DNA of 64,000 nucleotides from Hemerocallis citrina. Its lineage: Eukaryota > Streptophyta > Magnoliopsida > Asparagales > Asphodelaceae. Positions within the stretch are counted from its first letter, which is position 1. Each line of letters begins with the position of its first letter. The position numbers and the translations under genes are program-made. Below the pieces are notes generated by a model. That model worked only from the letters and a program-made list of their open reading frames with translations, was not told where the DNA came from and did not search any database. Location: the NCBI GenBank assembly GCA_017893485.1, contig CM030366.1:46374283-46438282 (forward strand), written 5' to 3'. Below, one piece after another: positions 22,009 to 33,814 of the stretch.

Positions 22009-25000
22009 TGTAATACCCCGGATTTTTAAATAATGCATTTAAGATTAATAAATGGATTAAAACGATTTTTGGTGATTTAATAAATATTTTTCTGAAATTT
22101 TTCTTTTTACACGTGCAATTATTTTCTTGGGAAGTTCAAAATCAGAAATTATTTTAGGGAAGCCCATTATTTATTATTAGATATTATTTGTGAATTTTGT
22201 GGATTTTTCTGATATTTATTTGACCTATTCGAAAATATTACAAAAAGAGGGACTTTTGTGCAAAATTACCACTTGGAATGAAAACTCTAGATTTTCAGAT
22301 TTTTGGGCCAAGCATGATGCCTAGCCAACTCAGAGGTAAAGAGTTTACTTTTTGTTTTGATAAATTTGGGTTATTTTGCAAGTTTTGGTAAATAAGGGTT
22401 TTTTTGCAAAATTACCACTTAAAGGGCAAAAAGTACAAATTTCATTATCTGGGTGTCACAAATAGTGTCGGCCAGTATTTGGTTAGTTATTTTTGTTTTT
22501 AAGTTTTAATTGAATTGGTTTATCTAATTTCCGAGTATAAGGATCTATATATGTAAAGATATATTTAAAAGAGATATTTTACAAATCTATTCACAAATCC
22601 TAATTACTTGAATTTCCAGCCTATTAATAAGAAAGTGTAGCCGTCTCTTGCTGTGCTGCATAAAGGGGTTTTCTTTATTACTGTTTTCTAGGGATTCCAA
22701 ACGAGGATCTTGGTTTTCTTGCGAAAGAAAGTATTTTCTTTTTCTCTTTATTTTTCTTCGGTTGATTCTTCAAGAAGGCGAGTGACATATGTTTGTCTTG
22801 TTATTATTCTAAGCATGTTGCATGTGATGATTGTGTATTAGAAAACATGATTAAGGATTGTATGATGATAATATGAAATTTTGATGAACAGATGAACTAA
22901 AAATTGAATCTTTTCATGAAGCCTATGCTTTGATGATTAAAACTTCATATGGATGATTTGAGATTATTAAAGAACCTAATAGAAATCATGAGTAGGTTAA
23001 TTTCCTTCACATACTTGCAGTTTTAATTGATTGTATTGAGATTTTTTTAAGAGATGCACAAATTTGGATAAAAGATGAGTTCTTTAATGTTGAGTATGCA
23101 TACACACACTGTTTGGGGTTTTGATGAGTAAAGAACTTGATGAATGATTGTTATAATTGCATTTTAATCAAGAGTAGGTTGCTTTCATTCATGTTGTTAC
23201 TGATTTGGCAAATACTTTGAGATTTGTACGATTTGGAAGAGTAAAAGTAAACAAACACCTAACCTTTTACTGTTGCGTATGTCCATGCACTGTTTTGACA
23301 TTTTTTGAAGAAGTAGAACTTGACTAATACATGTTGTATTCACATATATTCATGGGTAAACTGATGTATGTCGTTGTGTATGAGTTTAAGGAATTGCAAG
23401 AAGGATTTTTAGAATGAAGAGAAATCAAGTTTTGATGTTTAGAAAGGGGCTTTGTCTTCGGGTCTAAAGGTGTGCAGGCCAAAAGTTGCTTTTAATGCTT
23501 TTGTTGAAATTTTGATTGAGATCTGAGTTGTTTGGGAACTGAGTTGATTGGAAACAATATACTACATATACACAATGGTTTCTTGATGTTTACTGTTGCA
23601 AACACACACTTACTTACACTTATATATATACACACATATATACTATTTGAAGAATTGTCAAAAGTTGATGTTTTGAGAGTTTTCGATTGGATTTGATTTG
23701 TTTTAACACTGAGACTAAACCTTAACATTATACTACTCCTATTTGATGGTTTTTGAGGCTTTAACTGATACTAGAACATACCTATACACTTATATGTATA
23801 TATGTTCATATGTTGCTGTTGTCGAAGTTGATTTTGATGTTTTATGGAATTTCGAGTGAAATCTGAGTTCTTTTTTGTACTGAGATTGTTTGAACGTTAT
23901 ACTAATTCTAATTGATGAGATTTTAATGCTATACTAATGCTTAACCACTTGTAAGATCATACATATATACATATTGCTGATTTTAAAATATTTTTGTGAA
24001 AAAATACTCTTTTATGGATTTGATGTAATTTTGATTTGTTTTATAAACTCATATATGTTATACAAGTTATAATTTAGCATCTCAGGAAGTTTAATTTTGA
24101 TTTTATAATGATTTATCGACGTATCAGTCGAAACATGCACAAAAATCCTAACCTGGCTGTATACCAGGCCACGGTCGACCGTCAAACCTTTATTTTGAGA
24201 ATCTCCAATTGACAGTCGACTGCCATGCTTTTACACTATTTTGAGCGGTCGACCGTCAACTGCCTTGTTGGATTGTTTTGTTGAGTTATCTTCGTTTCTT
24301 TTAAACGGTTATTTCCTCGATATTATGGATTATTGCTCTACTATTTTAGATGATGTTTTTACTGCAGATTACAATATTTTACAGAGAGTTATATTTTATT
24401 TATAATATAATTTTAATTTGTATTCTTATGACCTTATTAAGTGAGTTATATGTGTTTTCAAAAGAATTGATGTTTTGGTGATATTCTATGACTTAAAAAT
24501 ATGATTTTCTGTTATTGGATGGGTTTAATATTTTATTTGAATTATGAAATTTTATGAGCACATTAAATAAAATTGGATTTTTGTTGATTTAAGAAGTTTC
24601 CTTTATATAAACATTTTAATGATGACATTTTAATTGGATTTTTGTCTTGGGATTGTTGTTGTGGAATTAAGTCCGGCATGATACACTAACTCTAGAGAAG
24701 GGGGATTTGTAATTTTATAATATATAATAACCAACTTAAGGACAGGCACTAGTGGAGATGTGATGGAACTTGGGAAACATAAGTATATGCTCTTGGGCAG
24801 GACTTGTGTGTTGTTCTGTCTCGAGAGAAGATTTGTATGTTCGCGTTTCGAGGGTCTGCAGGCCTATTCATGGAGCATGCAGGGTGGATTCGCGTGTTGA
24901 AGGTCGGCGGGCCTATTCACGGAATGTACCTTGTGTATCTACACGTCAAGGGCCTCGTAAGCATAATTGTGGAGTACACGATAGGGAGGTGATTCTCCAG

Positions 25001-25741
25001 TTTCTGAGCTATTCTTACATAATGCTTACGCGTCGAGGGCTGTGATGCCTATTCGCGGAGTATTATGGATCTTATTTCTATCACCGTAGTAAGATTAGTC
25101 GCATATTAGGGATCTAACCCTATAAAGTGGAGAATGTTAAGGGCTTGCACCGAACCTATGGAGTATGGAATGCATAGAATCCGACAAGTGTGCATCAGAG
25201 AGTCAGTATATAGCATTGTATTTTCCTAACTTGGTTTTATGCATGTTGTTTACCATTTTCCTACACTCAACACTTAGTCTAGTTTCACTCGAAGTTTTCA
25301 TGTTTTATTTATTGCTATTTCATATATCTTTCATTACTATAGTGGCTATGTGTTGATCATGACTTTATTCATCATGTTTTATTTATATTGTATTTCTTTT
25401 GATGTTACTCACACCGTTATGACTGACCCCTGTAGTTTTGGGGATTAGGGTTATCTCTAGCCTCATATTTTACAGGTAGGTACCTATAGCATTGGGATTT
25501 GGATGCATGTGGTAGAATGATAATATGGCTTATGTAATTTGTAAAAGAAGTGTTGTAAAAGAAAAGAATTTGTAATTCAGTGTGTTTATTTTTTCGGCGT
25601 GTTTTGTAAAAAATTGATGTAATAAAAGTTGAAAGAAAAAGTATTCGTGTTTTAGCTATGTTTACTATTACAATTGAGGTTGATGCTAGGAATTGTGCCA
25701 CGTATTTCTGAGATATCATGTTGAAAATTCGGGGCGCTACA
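22009..25741 (+). mobile_element. Solo LTR-like element 'G', 3,733 bp, nested in LTR B
   Basis: Starts TGTAATACCCCGGATTTTT and ends GAAAATTCGGGGCGCTACA, so the ends form an imperfect inverted repeat of ~18 bp. The TSD GTAAG is perfect (22004-22008 and 25742-25746). There is no coding capacity. Inside are roughly three degenerate ~170-190 bp tandem modules (about 23490-23975), GGTCGACC/CAGTCGACTG palindromes at 24173, 24213 and 24247, and repeats of CCTATTCayGGA at 24860-25060. It is most simply a solo LTR of another gypsy family; no internal region was seen. Confidence 0.85.
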
Positions 25742-25904
25742 GTAAGATTAAAATACATCATTATTCAAAATGAGTAAATTTTCGATTAGAAAACACTGTA
25801 ATAAAATATTCAAAATGAATTTAGCGAAAAATGAATTTATAAAAAATCAAATTATAGAAAATACACAGAAAATACTTATTTTCGGAAATGGGGGTTACAT
25901 TTCA

Positions 25905-26265
25905 TATCTTCCACATCACTGAACTTGAATAAGAAATGCCCTCCTGACATCGAAATCACCTTAAGCTCTCCTATGAGCTACTTCATCTGGCCCAACACAT
26001 AGTGAACAAAAAATTACATCAAACCGGAGACCCAAGAACTTACCAAACATGGAACTTTTCCAACGTTAGCATGAAGCCTCAACTTTCACTTGATTAAACT
26101 ATAGAATTTTAGTGAAAACGTTTTCCAAATGTTTGAGTTCTTCAGCCGAAACCCATGAATTTGTTCTACTCTTCTTAGATCTATGTTCACTATGAACTTT
26201 AAGACCACCTGAGAAAACCGAAGAAAGAAAGAGCCCTTGCCGGTAAACCTTGGACACTAGGATTT
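25905..26265 (-). pseudogene. LINE-B ORF1, N-terminal part (DUF4283)
   Basis: Joined across insertion C, the minus strand reads from an ATG: MQAILVSKVYRQGLF, then SSVFSGGLKV. This resembles the 'ilVGKvLs.rp' start of DUF4283 in plant L1 ORF1. The frame continues to TKIL* and then decays. That the frame is continuous once C and one copy of GATT are removed supports both calls. Confidence 0.65.
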
Positions 26266-27410
26266 GTAACACCCGACAGAAATATTCCACCTACTGTGGC
26301 AAGTGCAATGCACATGCATGAAATTCTGAACATCTTGATTTGTATTATTCACTTTATCTATTATGTATTTATTCATATTTTATTCTATTAATTTTTATTT
26401 TAAATGAACAATTATTTTGGCTCATGACATTTTAAAGATAATACATTAAAATAAAAAAAAATTACTTGGTTGAGCCCGACCCAAGTAGATCTCAACCCAA
26501 GGGGGAAGCCCAAAAATTGGCTGGTTACCATGGTGGAGAGAAGGAAAATTTTTTAATTCAATTAAGGAGCACTTTAAGGGAAGGTTATAGAAGTTGAAGC
26601 ATTGTGTAACCCCCTAAATTAAATTAATGTAGTGGTTTAGTTGTGAATTGAAAACCCCCACTCTCACCACCATTGGCCGTATAAGAACACAAGAACAAGA
26701 GAGAGAAAGGGTTCTTCTTATTGGTGAAATTGGAGTGATCTTACTTTGGAGCTTTGGTGGTAAGCTACTTGAAGACCCTAATCTAGGAGGAGAAGGCAAG
26801 TCGAGGAGTCCATTCTACATCAAATCGAGGTGCGTTCATTTACTTTGTTGTATTGTTTTTTTTTAAATTTTTTTATATAGACCAGTGATAAAAAGCAGAC
26901 TAGATTCGTACGGATACATATTCTAATCAAATTTGTAACATGAGTAAATTCGTAACAATTATTGTTCAGTATATTTGATTGATGAGGTGGATGGTTTTGA
27001 AACAAGAATTTAAATTGTGAAGTGATCGATTATCCATAAACGATTATATCATGGTAGAAACATAAATCATGCAAAAGAATCTTTCTTTTCTATCGGGATA
27101 TGATGCTAAATAATTATCAATTTGAGTAATTCATATGAACTCAATTTGATGTGTAAACCTTGTAGTTTAACCAAAGAATTGTGCATTTATTTTTTGGATA
27201 TCGACAAGAAAATTTAGAGATCATTGTGCATGTAAATTCAAGTCCTCAGATTTTAATTAGAATTGTTTTTTTGTTAATAATGATTTAAGTTTTAGAATTT
27301 AGAAACTAAATATTGACGAGTTTGTAGAGCTAAGGTTTAGATTTGGATGTGATCCATAGTGAATCAGACTTGGTCTATTCTAAGCCATATTGATTCCTAG
27401 GAATTAAGAG

Positions 27411-27490
27411 GAAAATTAGAGAGGCTTGCAAGCTTGGTTGTTGCATGTGTCTTGGGTATGTGGAGGTTGCGGGTTCGAGTCCGGGTAAGC
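27411..27490 (+). repeat. tRNA-like block with perfect Pol III B box, copy 1
   Basis: Contains GGTTCGAGTCC (about 27472), an exact B-box match, ~45 bp downstream of a poor A-box-like GGCTTGCAAGCTTGG. No tRNA cloverleaf can be drawn. Confidence 0.45.
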
Positions 27491-27924
27491 TCGGATTCGG
27501 GTTATTTTTATTTTATATTTATATATTCAGTTTAATATTCTTTTGAATTGGTCCTTTTAATTTAGATTTAGGTTTAAATTAAATTAGATTAATTTGAGAT
27601 ATGATCCAGATTTAATTCAAACCGATTTTAAATTTGAGTAGAGTAAATTAAGATGTAATTAAATTTTGTCTAAGAGATGATTTTAATTCAGATTATTTTA
27701 GATTCAAATCAGATTTGATCTAACTTTAACCTAGAATCGATTTAGTTTTAGACAAGATTCAATCTAGATCTAATTGAGATTAGTTCGGGATTAAACTAAG
27801 ATTAATTTGATTAGAAATCATATTGGAACCCTAATCTAGTTAAAATCTTTAGAAATTCAAATAATTAATGGGATTGGAATCGCTTTCGGGTCAAGTTGTT
27901 TTACAGAGACAAGATGACAGAAAA

Positions 27925-27990
27925 AAGGAGTCTTGCGGGCCTGGTTATTGGGTGTGACTTGAGGGTCGAGAGGTCGCGGGTTTGAGTCTT
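27925..27990 (+). repeat. tRNA-like block, copy 2 (degenerate)
   Basis: About 70 bp aligning with the block at 27411 over its whole length; the B box is degraded to GGTTTGAGTCT. Spacing from copy 1 is about 510 bp. Confidence 0.45.
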
Positions 27991-28530
27991 GGGGGGCTTG
28001 GATTATTTGTTTTAACTTTTTCTTTTTGTTAGTTTAGAAATTAAAGCCGATCTTAAAGGAAATTATTTAAATTAAGAATGACTATTTTGGGAAATAAATT
28101 ATAAGATGAAAGAAAAGAGCATTCAATTGATGTGCCCATAGTTCTCCAGTGTTGCAGGACTCTGATCAGCGAGTGGCATGGCACGTGCTTGTGACGAGAG
28201 ATGTTACAAGATTAAGGATTCACGATGATACGAGTTGTACTTTTATGTGTAAATTCAGCTGTGTATTGTAAAGAACACTGTTGTAACGAAAAAGTTTTAA
28301 ATTTTCCTATATTTTTTTTATTATGTTGTACGAAATTGAAGTAAAGGTTCTGGATGTGGCACAGATTGCCTGCATGGAATTCTAGGCGGTACAGGTTTGG
28401 AAGGGAAAGCCCTTCCCGTATCGCCTGCAATCCCAACATCACCGCATCTGCTGGATTCATCGCATTCAGTCACCATCGCTAGATTACCAAAATCACCAAA
28501 CTCACGATATTTCAAATTCTCATGATCTCT

Positions 28531-29084
28531 AAATCTGAAAACCTTTAGGACTCAAAATTCAATCACGCTTTGTTTATATGTAATTATCTCTAATAGAATG
28601 ATCATTAATAGGTTTAAATCTTGAAACCGTACTGACTTGATCCTAACCGTTTGTAGCAGTCCGGGTTTGGGGACAGAATGGGAGTTGTTAACTTATCTAA
28701 TTCATTAAACTTCCGGTTCGGGTCGAGTGACAGGTTTTCAAAATAAATTTCGAGTTGGGTTGGTTTAAGCAATTAAGGCTCTAGAAATTGCTTTGGATAG
28801 CCTAAAATCTCTCTAAAAGGCCCAAAAGTAATTTTTATTAAGGGAAAATTGCGAAATATACATCTTAACTATTGGGTCAAAGCAAAAAACCTGATATTCT
28901 ATTGGTGAACTCCTGTACAAAAACCCTAAAAATGTGAGTGAAATGTCCAAACTATCCTTATATTAATACACCATTTAAAAACAGAAACTAAAAACTAAAA
29001 AAATAAAAATGTCACTGCCTCTCTCTCCCTCAAATCCAAATCCAAATCTAAATCACCAGCAAACCCAATCTCCATCATCCCCGA
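28531..29084. other. Unassigned target DNA left of the Athila element
   Basis: AT-rich. A GGGAAAATTGCGAAATATAC stretch at about 28842 looks like the end of a small DNA transposon, but no partner end was found. It continues as 50603-51127 on the other side of the Athila insertion. Confidence 0.4.
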
Positions 29085-29089
29085 CTACC

Positions 29090-30650
29090 TGATATGTATA
29101 ATTTTTATATAAATATTGTATTCATTTACCCATAAAAATTGCTTGTATTCGTCTATCTTCTTAATAATTTATCTTATTTCCATAAACTTCAGTTAATTAA
29201 TTATTTTTGAAGGAATAACATTTTTGATGCAAAATGTGAATATTTTCAGTAAAAATTAACAAACGAAAGAAAGAGAGCGATTGATTAATTTTTATTGATT
29301 TGTTGAATTTTAATTTTTACAATTTGGCCATGTAAAAAGCAAATAGAAATATTATTATCAATTAAGGATTAGAATAAATTTTTGTAATTAAAATACATGT
29401 ATATAATAATAAATAAAAAAAGAAATGAAAGAATGCACTAGTTTTTATTAAATTGGTTATTAGTTTAAGATTAATATTAATCTTAAGATTTTAATTAATT
29501 ATTTAATAATAATTAATAATCCGAATTAACTAATCAAATAACCTAACCCTAATATTACATTTCCTAACCCCTATATATATGCAGCAGCTGTGTGGCGTGA
29601 AAAAAAAAGCTAGGAGCGGTAGGTGGGCATAGGTTGGTTGGCGGCTGGGCGAAAACCGAAAAAAGAAAAGAAAAAAATTATTAAAACAGAGAGCAGAGAG
29701 AGACGTGAGAGGACGTGGCGACTCGAGACAGAAACAGAGACAGAGAGAGAGAGAGCGGGACAGCAGGTGACGTAGGCGACACGCGGAATTCGAGGCAGAA
29801 GAGAAGAAAGAAGAAAGAGAGAGAAGCACTGTTTGGGACTGATTTCGAGGCGTCTGGTTTACAATTTTCTTTTACAAAAACAGTCTTTCTATATCTCTTT
29901 TCTTCTTCTAATTTTATTATGCAATCCATGAAGAGTATTTGTTAGTTGCAATTTTATTATAAACTAAATTTATTTTTCTATGGCTTCGATGTAGCATACT
30001 TTTTAGAACACAATTTTAATTCTATATTATTTTTCTATTTTTCTATGGTTGTGGGTTTAATTTTTGTTCTTAATGCTTACAATTGGTCCACCGATTTTTG
30101 TATGATCTATTAAATCATGGAGAGACCGAACTGGTAATTTGTGATTTTGAATTTACAAATTAAACACCGTTACAAGAGCGAACTGCTGTTAATGTGACCG
30201 TTAAGAAATCCATAGATCTTAATGAATTTTCAATTAGTAATTTGTTCATGAACTATGACAAATAATTTGTTGAGAATATTTTTAATAATGCTTGAGAGAG
30301 AATATTGAATAATTTGGGGATTTTGGTCTACAACTTGAAAAAATAACTTTTTTATTCGTATGGAGTTATAAATTGTGTGGGATTAACTAGGTGAAATCTA
30401 AAGCCCTAGAATTAATTTTGCCATTAACAAATCACAAAAATTTCAAATTCATCTCTTTTTAATTAAATTAGTTAGTTCTTTAGATTAATTTAATTTAGTT
30501 GCTTTCTTTATTAAATTTCGATTTTCCAAATAGTAGTTAATCTAGTAATTTCGGTACTCGATAAAATAATTAGTCCTTGTGAGTTCGATACTCTTTTCAC
30601 TTAACTGTACTACTTTTTGCGATTTTGTACACTTACAAAAAATAACATCA
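29090..30650 (+). repeat. Athila 5' LTR, 1,561 bp
   Basis: TG at 29090, CA at 30650. Its last 325 bp (30326-30650) match 50275-50597 closely. A CTATATATA motif at about 29570 may be its TATA region. A GA-rich tract follows at 29690-29820. Confidence 0.88.
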
Positions 30651-30656
30651 AGTTGT

Positions 30657-30675
30657 TGGCGCCGCTACCGGGGGA
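30657..30675 (+). promoter_or_regulatory. Primer-binding site of the Athila element (tRNA-Asp type)
   Basis: TGGCGCCGCTACCGGGGGA, six bases after the LTR end. This is the TGGCGCCGtTgCCGGGGa type known from Athila and Tat elements. Confidence 0.85.
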
Positions 30676-30883
30676 CTAGTTATTCTTTTATTGATATTGA
30701 AAATTGCTAGACTGTTACTAGTTTGGATTTTTTTTTTTTTTTTGTTTTATTATTTTACATCAAGTTTTTATTTTACTAGTTTATTTTCTTTTGACTTACT
30801 TTTATTTTTATTTATTTATTTATAATTTTCAGTTTTTCTATTTTTTTTAATACTTATATTTCAGGACATACAAGTACATTATC

Positions 30884-31952
30884 ATGGCGAACGATGAAAA
30901 CAGGGCTTCAAGAGACTATGCTATGCCCTCAATTAATGGAGCAACATCAAGCATAAAGAGGCCGGTTATTGAAGCTAACAATTTTGAGATTAAACCAGCA
31001 AACATTCAAATTATTCAATAGACTGTTCAATTTGGAGGACTACCGCACGAGGATCCTTATGTTCACATTGCAAACTTTCTGAGAATTTGTGACACTTTTA
31101 AGCACAATTGAGTATTCAGATGAAGCAATCTGATTGCGACTCTTTCCTTTTTCACTAAGAGATAAGGCGAAGGCCTGGCTAAATTTTCTACCACCCAGTA
31201 GTATTACTACTTGGGAGGGACTTGCAAAAAATTTTTTTGCTAAGTATTTTTCGCCGGCATAAATAGTGAAGCTAAGAAATGATATTACCACATTCATTCA
31301 ATTTGAGACCGAGTTTTTATATGATGCATGAGAGAGGTATAAAGAGTTACTGAGAAAGTGTCCTCATCATGAACTACCGAAATGGCTGCAAATTCAAATA
31401 TTCTATAATGGTTTGGGAGTTACAGATCGATCTATGGTTGACGTAGCAGCTGAAGCTGCACTTATGAGCAAAACTCATGAAGCAGCCTATGAGCTTTTAG
31501 AGGAGATGACATCTAATAATTACCGGTCTTCAGAGAGAATAATGCCAAGAAAAGTGGCTAGAGTTTTTGAACTTGATCCTATTACTACTTTAACTGTACA
31601 AATTGCTAGTTTATCTAAACAATTAGGCAATGTGAATTTTAATGCTATTCCAACTAATATCATTTGTGATCTTTGTGCAGGAAATCATTCAATTATAGAT
31701 TGCCAAGTGGGAAATCCATCTGGTCAACCAATTTCCTATCAATCAAATTACGTGTTCAATTTCCAACATCAGGATAATCCTTATTTGAACACGTATAATC
31801 TCGGATGGAGAAACCACCCCAATTGTCCATGGAACAACAATCAAGAAGCAATTATACCACCTCAAAATTTTCAACAACAGGAAAAGAAGCCGATACTTGA
31901 AGAGATGTTCATGCAACACATGCAGAAGACAGAGCAATACATGCAGAAGACA
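30884..31952 (+). pseudogene. Athila-type gag, broken and truncated
   Basis: Starts MANDENRASRDYAMPSING with EANNFEIKPANIQIIQ, typical of plant 'retrotransposon gag' proteins that form the virus-like particle. A TAG stops the frame at about 31018. Further stops and frameshifts occur up to ~31410. Then a 180-residue open frame covers AAYELLEEMTSNNY, a knuckle-like CDLCAGNHSIIDC and NTYNLGWRNHPN. The gag ends abruptly at MQKT, where a 15-bp sequence (ACATGCAGAAGACAG, 31918 and 31939) is duplicated right before the 58-bp array. The rest of gag and all of pol are missing. Confidence 0.85.
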
Positions 31953-32473
31953 GGGTCGGTGTCAAGAGCGCTCGGCAGCTGGTGCCGAGGTCCAATTTTT
32001 CCCTGTACCAGGGTCGGTGTCAAGAACACTCGGCAGCCGGTGCCGAGGTCCAATTTTTCCTGTAACAGGGTCGGTGTCAAGAACGCTCGGTAGCTGGTGC
32101 CGAGGTCCAACTTTTCCCTATAACAGGGTCGGTGTCAAGAGCGCTCGGCAGCTGGTGCCGAGGTCAAATTTTTCCCTGTAACAGGGTCGGTGTCAAGAAC
32201 GCTCGGCAGCTGGTGCCGAGGTCAAATTTTTCCCTGTAACAGGGTCGGTGTCAAGAACGCTCGGCAGCTGGTGCCGAGGTCCAATTTTTCCCTGTAACAG
32301 GGTCGGTGTCAAGAACGCTCGGCAGCTGGTGCCGAGGTCCAATTTTTTCCTGTAACAGGGTCGGTGTCAGGAACGCTCGGCAGCTGGTGCCGAGGTCCAA
32401 CTTCTCCCTGTAACAGGGTCGGTATCAAGAAAGCTCGGCAGCCGGTGCCGAGGCCCAAGACTTGTCGTTTTTG
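31953..32473 (+). repeat. 58-bp tandem array, left arm (about 9 units)
   Basis: Units begin GGGTCGGTGTCAAGAACGCT at 31953, 32011, 32068, 32126, 32184, 32242, 32300, 32358 and 32416. Each unit holds two dyads: CTCGGCA-GCTGG-TGCCGAG and CCCTGT-A-ACAGGG. The same family recurs in opposite orientation at 48017-49110. Confidence 0.96.
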
Positions 32474-32560
32474 GCGTAGGATGCACTACGGAGTTGGTGG
32501 CTTTTGCGTAGCTGGCAGACGTGGCAGTCATTAAATGTGATGGCTTCTGAACTTCTGACA
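32440..32560 (+). repeat. Spacer inverted with respect to 37320-37434
   Basis: Sequence around ACTTGTCGTTTTTGGCGTAG and CATTAAATGTGATGGCTTCT reappears reverse-complemented at 37320-37434. Together with the 58-bp arrays this makes one long inverted repeat. Confidence 0.85.
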
Positions 32561-32563
32561 GCT

Positions 32564-33395
32564 CGGAGTCCAACACTTGGCTCGATTCTACTTTGCAAGT
32601 TCGCTCCTAAGCTAACTAGAGGTAGTTCATCATTCGGAATTGCTCCCACAACCGTTGAACTAATCTAACGATGGTTCGGAGTCCAACACTTGGCTCGATT
32701 CTACTTCGCAAGTTCGCTCCTAAGCGAGCTAGAAGTAGTTCGCCATTCAGAATTGCTCCCACAACTGTTGAACTACTCTAACGATGGTTCGGAGTCCAAC
32801 ACTTGGCTCGATTCTACTTCGCAAGTTCCCTCCTAAGCGAGCTAGAAGTAGTTCGCCATTCGGAATTGCTCCCACAACCGTTGAACTACTCTAACGATGA
32901 TTCGGAGTCCAACACTTGGCTCGATTCTACTTCGCAAGTTCGCTCCTAAGCGAGCTAGAAGTAGATCGCCATTCGGAATTGCTCCCACAACCGTTGAACT
33001 ACTCTAACGATGGTTCGGAGTCCAACACTTGGCTCGATTCTACTTCTCAAGTTCGCTCCTAAGCGAGCTAGAAGTAGTTCGCCATTTGGAATTGCTCCAA
33101 CAACCGGTGAACTACTCTAACGATGGTTCAGAGTCCAACACTTGGCTCGATTCTACTTCGCAAGTTCGCTCCTAAGCGAGCTAGAATTAGTTCGCCCTTC
33201 CGAATTGCTCCCAAAACCGTTGAACTACTCTAACGATGGTTCGGAGTCCAACACTTGGCTCGATTCTACTTCGCAAGTTCGCTCCTAAGCGAACTAGAGG
33301 TAGTTCGTCATTCGGAATTGCTCCCACAACCGTTGAACTACTCTAACGATGGTTCGGATCACAAATACTTGGCTCGATCCCACTCCGCAAGCTTA
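32564..33395 (+). repeat. 113-bp tandem array (7 full units plus a decayed eighth)
   Basis: Units start CGGAGTCCAACACTTGGCTC at 32564, 32677, 32790, 32903, 33016, 33129 and 33242, each exactly 113 bp apart. A partial, mutated unit starts at 33355. Each unit contains CGCTCCTAAGCGAGCTAG. Confidence 0.97.
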
Positions 33396-33814
33396 CTATC
33401 AGGCAAACTCGACACGTCTCGCGAAGTTCGCGAGATGGAGTGACCGTAGCGCAGCTCGGCACCACCGGCCGAACACTCATGGCGCCGACCCTCACGCGAG
33501 CAAAAGACCAGCTCAGGGACCTCGGCACGATGAGCACAGTTACAAACAAAGCAACCACACAGAGCTAGAAAAACGTACAAGTCTGAGAAAGAAATATTAT
33601 TAAGAATTGGGACGCAGTACAAAGCGACTCTTCCATACAACAAGATTACAAGGCTTTAAAGAGCAAAAATCACAATGCCGACTCACTACACTTAGACTAA
33701 ATACAAAGGCTTCAAAAATGATCATCAACACCTCCGTGGCGCAGGGATGCTCCTCTTCAAGGACACTCGAGGTCGACGACGTTTGCCTCCGGAGCCCGAC
33801 CCCAAACCAGCAAA

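Larger units (their letters stand above)
17715..25899 (-). mobile_element. Solo LTR 'B' of the ~4-kb family, split by element G
   Basis: Minus orientation: starts TGTAACCCCCATTTCC at 25899 and ends at 17715 (plus strand TGTCACGCCCTGC). The TSD TTTCA is perfect (17710-17714 and 25900-25904). Removing G (22009-25741) and its TSD leaves about 4.45 kb. It shares the GTAGCACTTCATGCG landmark (~18425) with copies A and F. The copy is enlarged by ~0.65 kb between two (AT)n runs (20912-21559), which the other copies lack. It is inserted in LINE-B ORF1. Confidence 0.9.
26266..28363 (+). mobile_element. Solo LTR-like element 'C', ~2.1 kb
   Basis: Starts TGTAACACCCGACAG and ends CTGGATGTGGCACA; the ends are imperfectly inverted. 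The flank GATT repeats at 26262-26265 and 28364-28367. A full 5-bp duplication would need one mismatch, so the exact right border is uncertain by a base. It has no coding region. Two related tRNA-like blocks lie at 27411-27490 and 27925-27990. Orientation is assumed from the TGTAAC end. Confidence 0.68.
10652..28530 (-). mobile_element. LINE-B: decayed L1-type LINE split by three LTR insertions
   Basis: Minus-strand pieces in order are 28364-28530 (5' part), 25905-26265 and 16885-17709 (ORF1), 12230-12863 (end of ORF1), 11690-12060 (zinc-binding end of ORF2) and 10756-11440 (RNase H). Across each inserted LTR the reading order resumes with the TSD as overlap. Endonuclease and RT are missing between 12060 and 12230. 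A T-run at about 10652-10661 may be the poly(A) end on this strand. Outer borders are approximate. Confidence 0.78.

Noticed and set aside
24770..25045. 91-aa and 62-aa frames in element G
   Set aside because: Overlapping frames through a degenerate repeat (CCTATTCayGGA); no known domain.
27411..27490. Functional tRNA gene
   Set aside because: Only the B box fits; no A box of good quality and no cloverleaf.
28842..29000. Small DNA transposon starting GGGAAAATTGCGAAATATAC
   Set aside because: No inverted partner end or target duplication could be found in 28.8-29.1 or 50.6-51.1 kb.
31953..32473. CRISPR-like array
   Set aside because: Repeats are contiguous 58-bp units with no unique spacers, in plant retrotransposon DNA.
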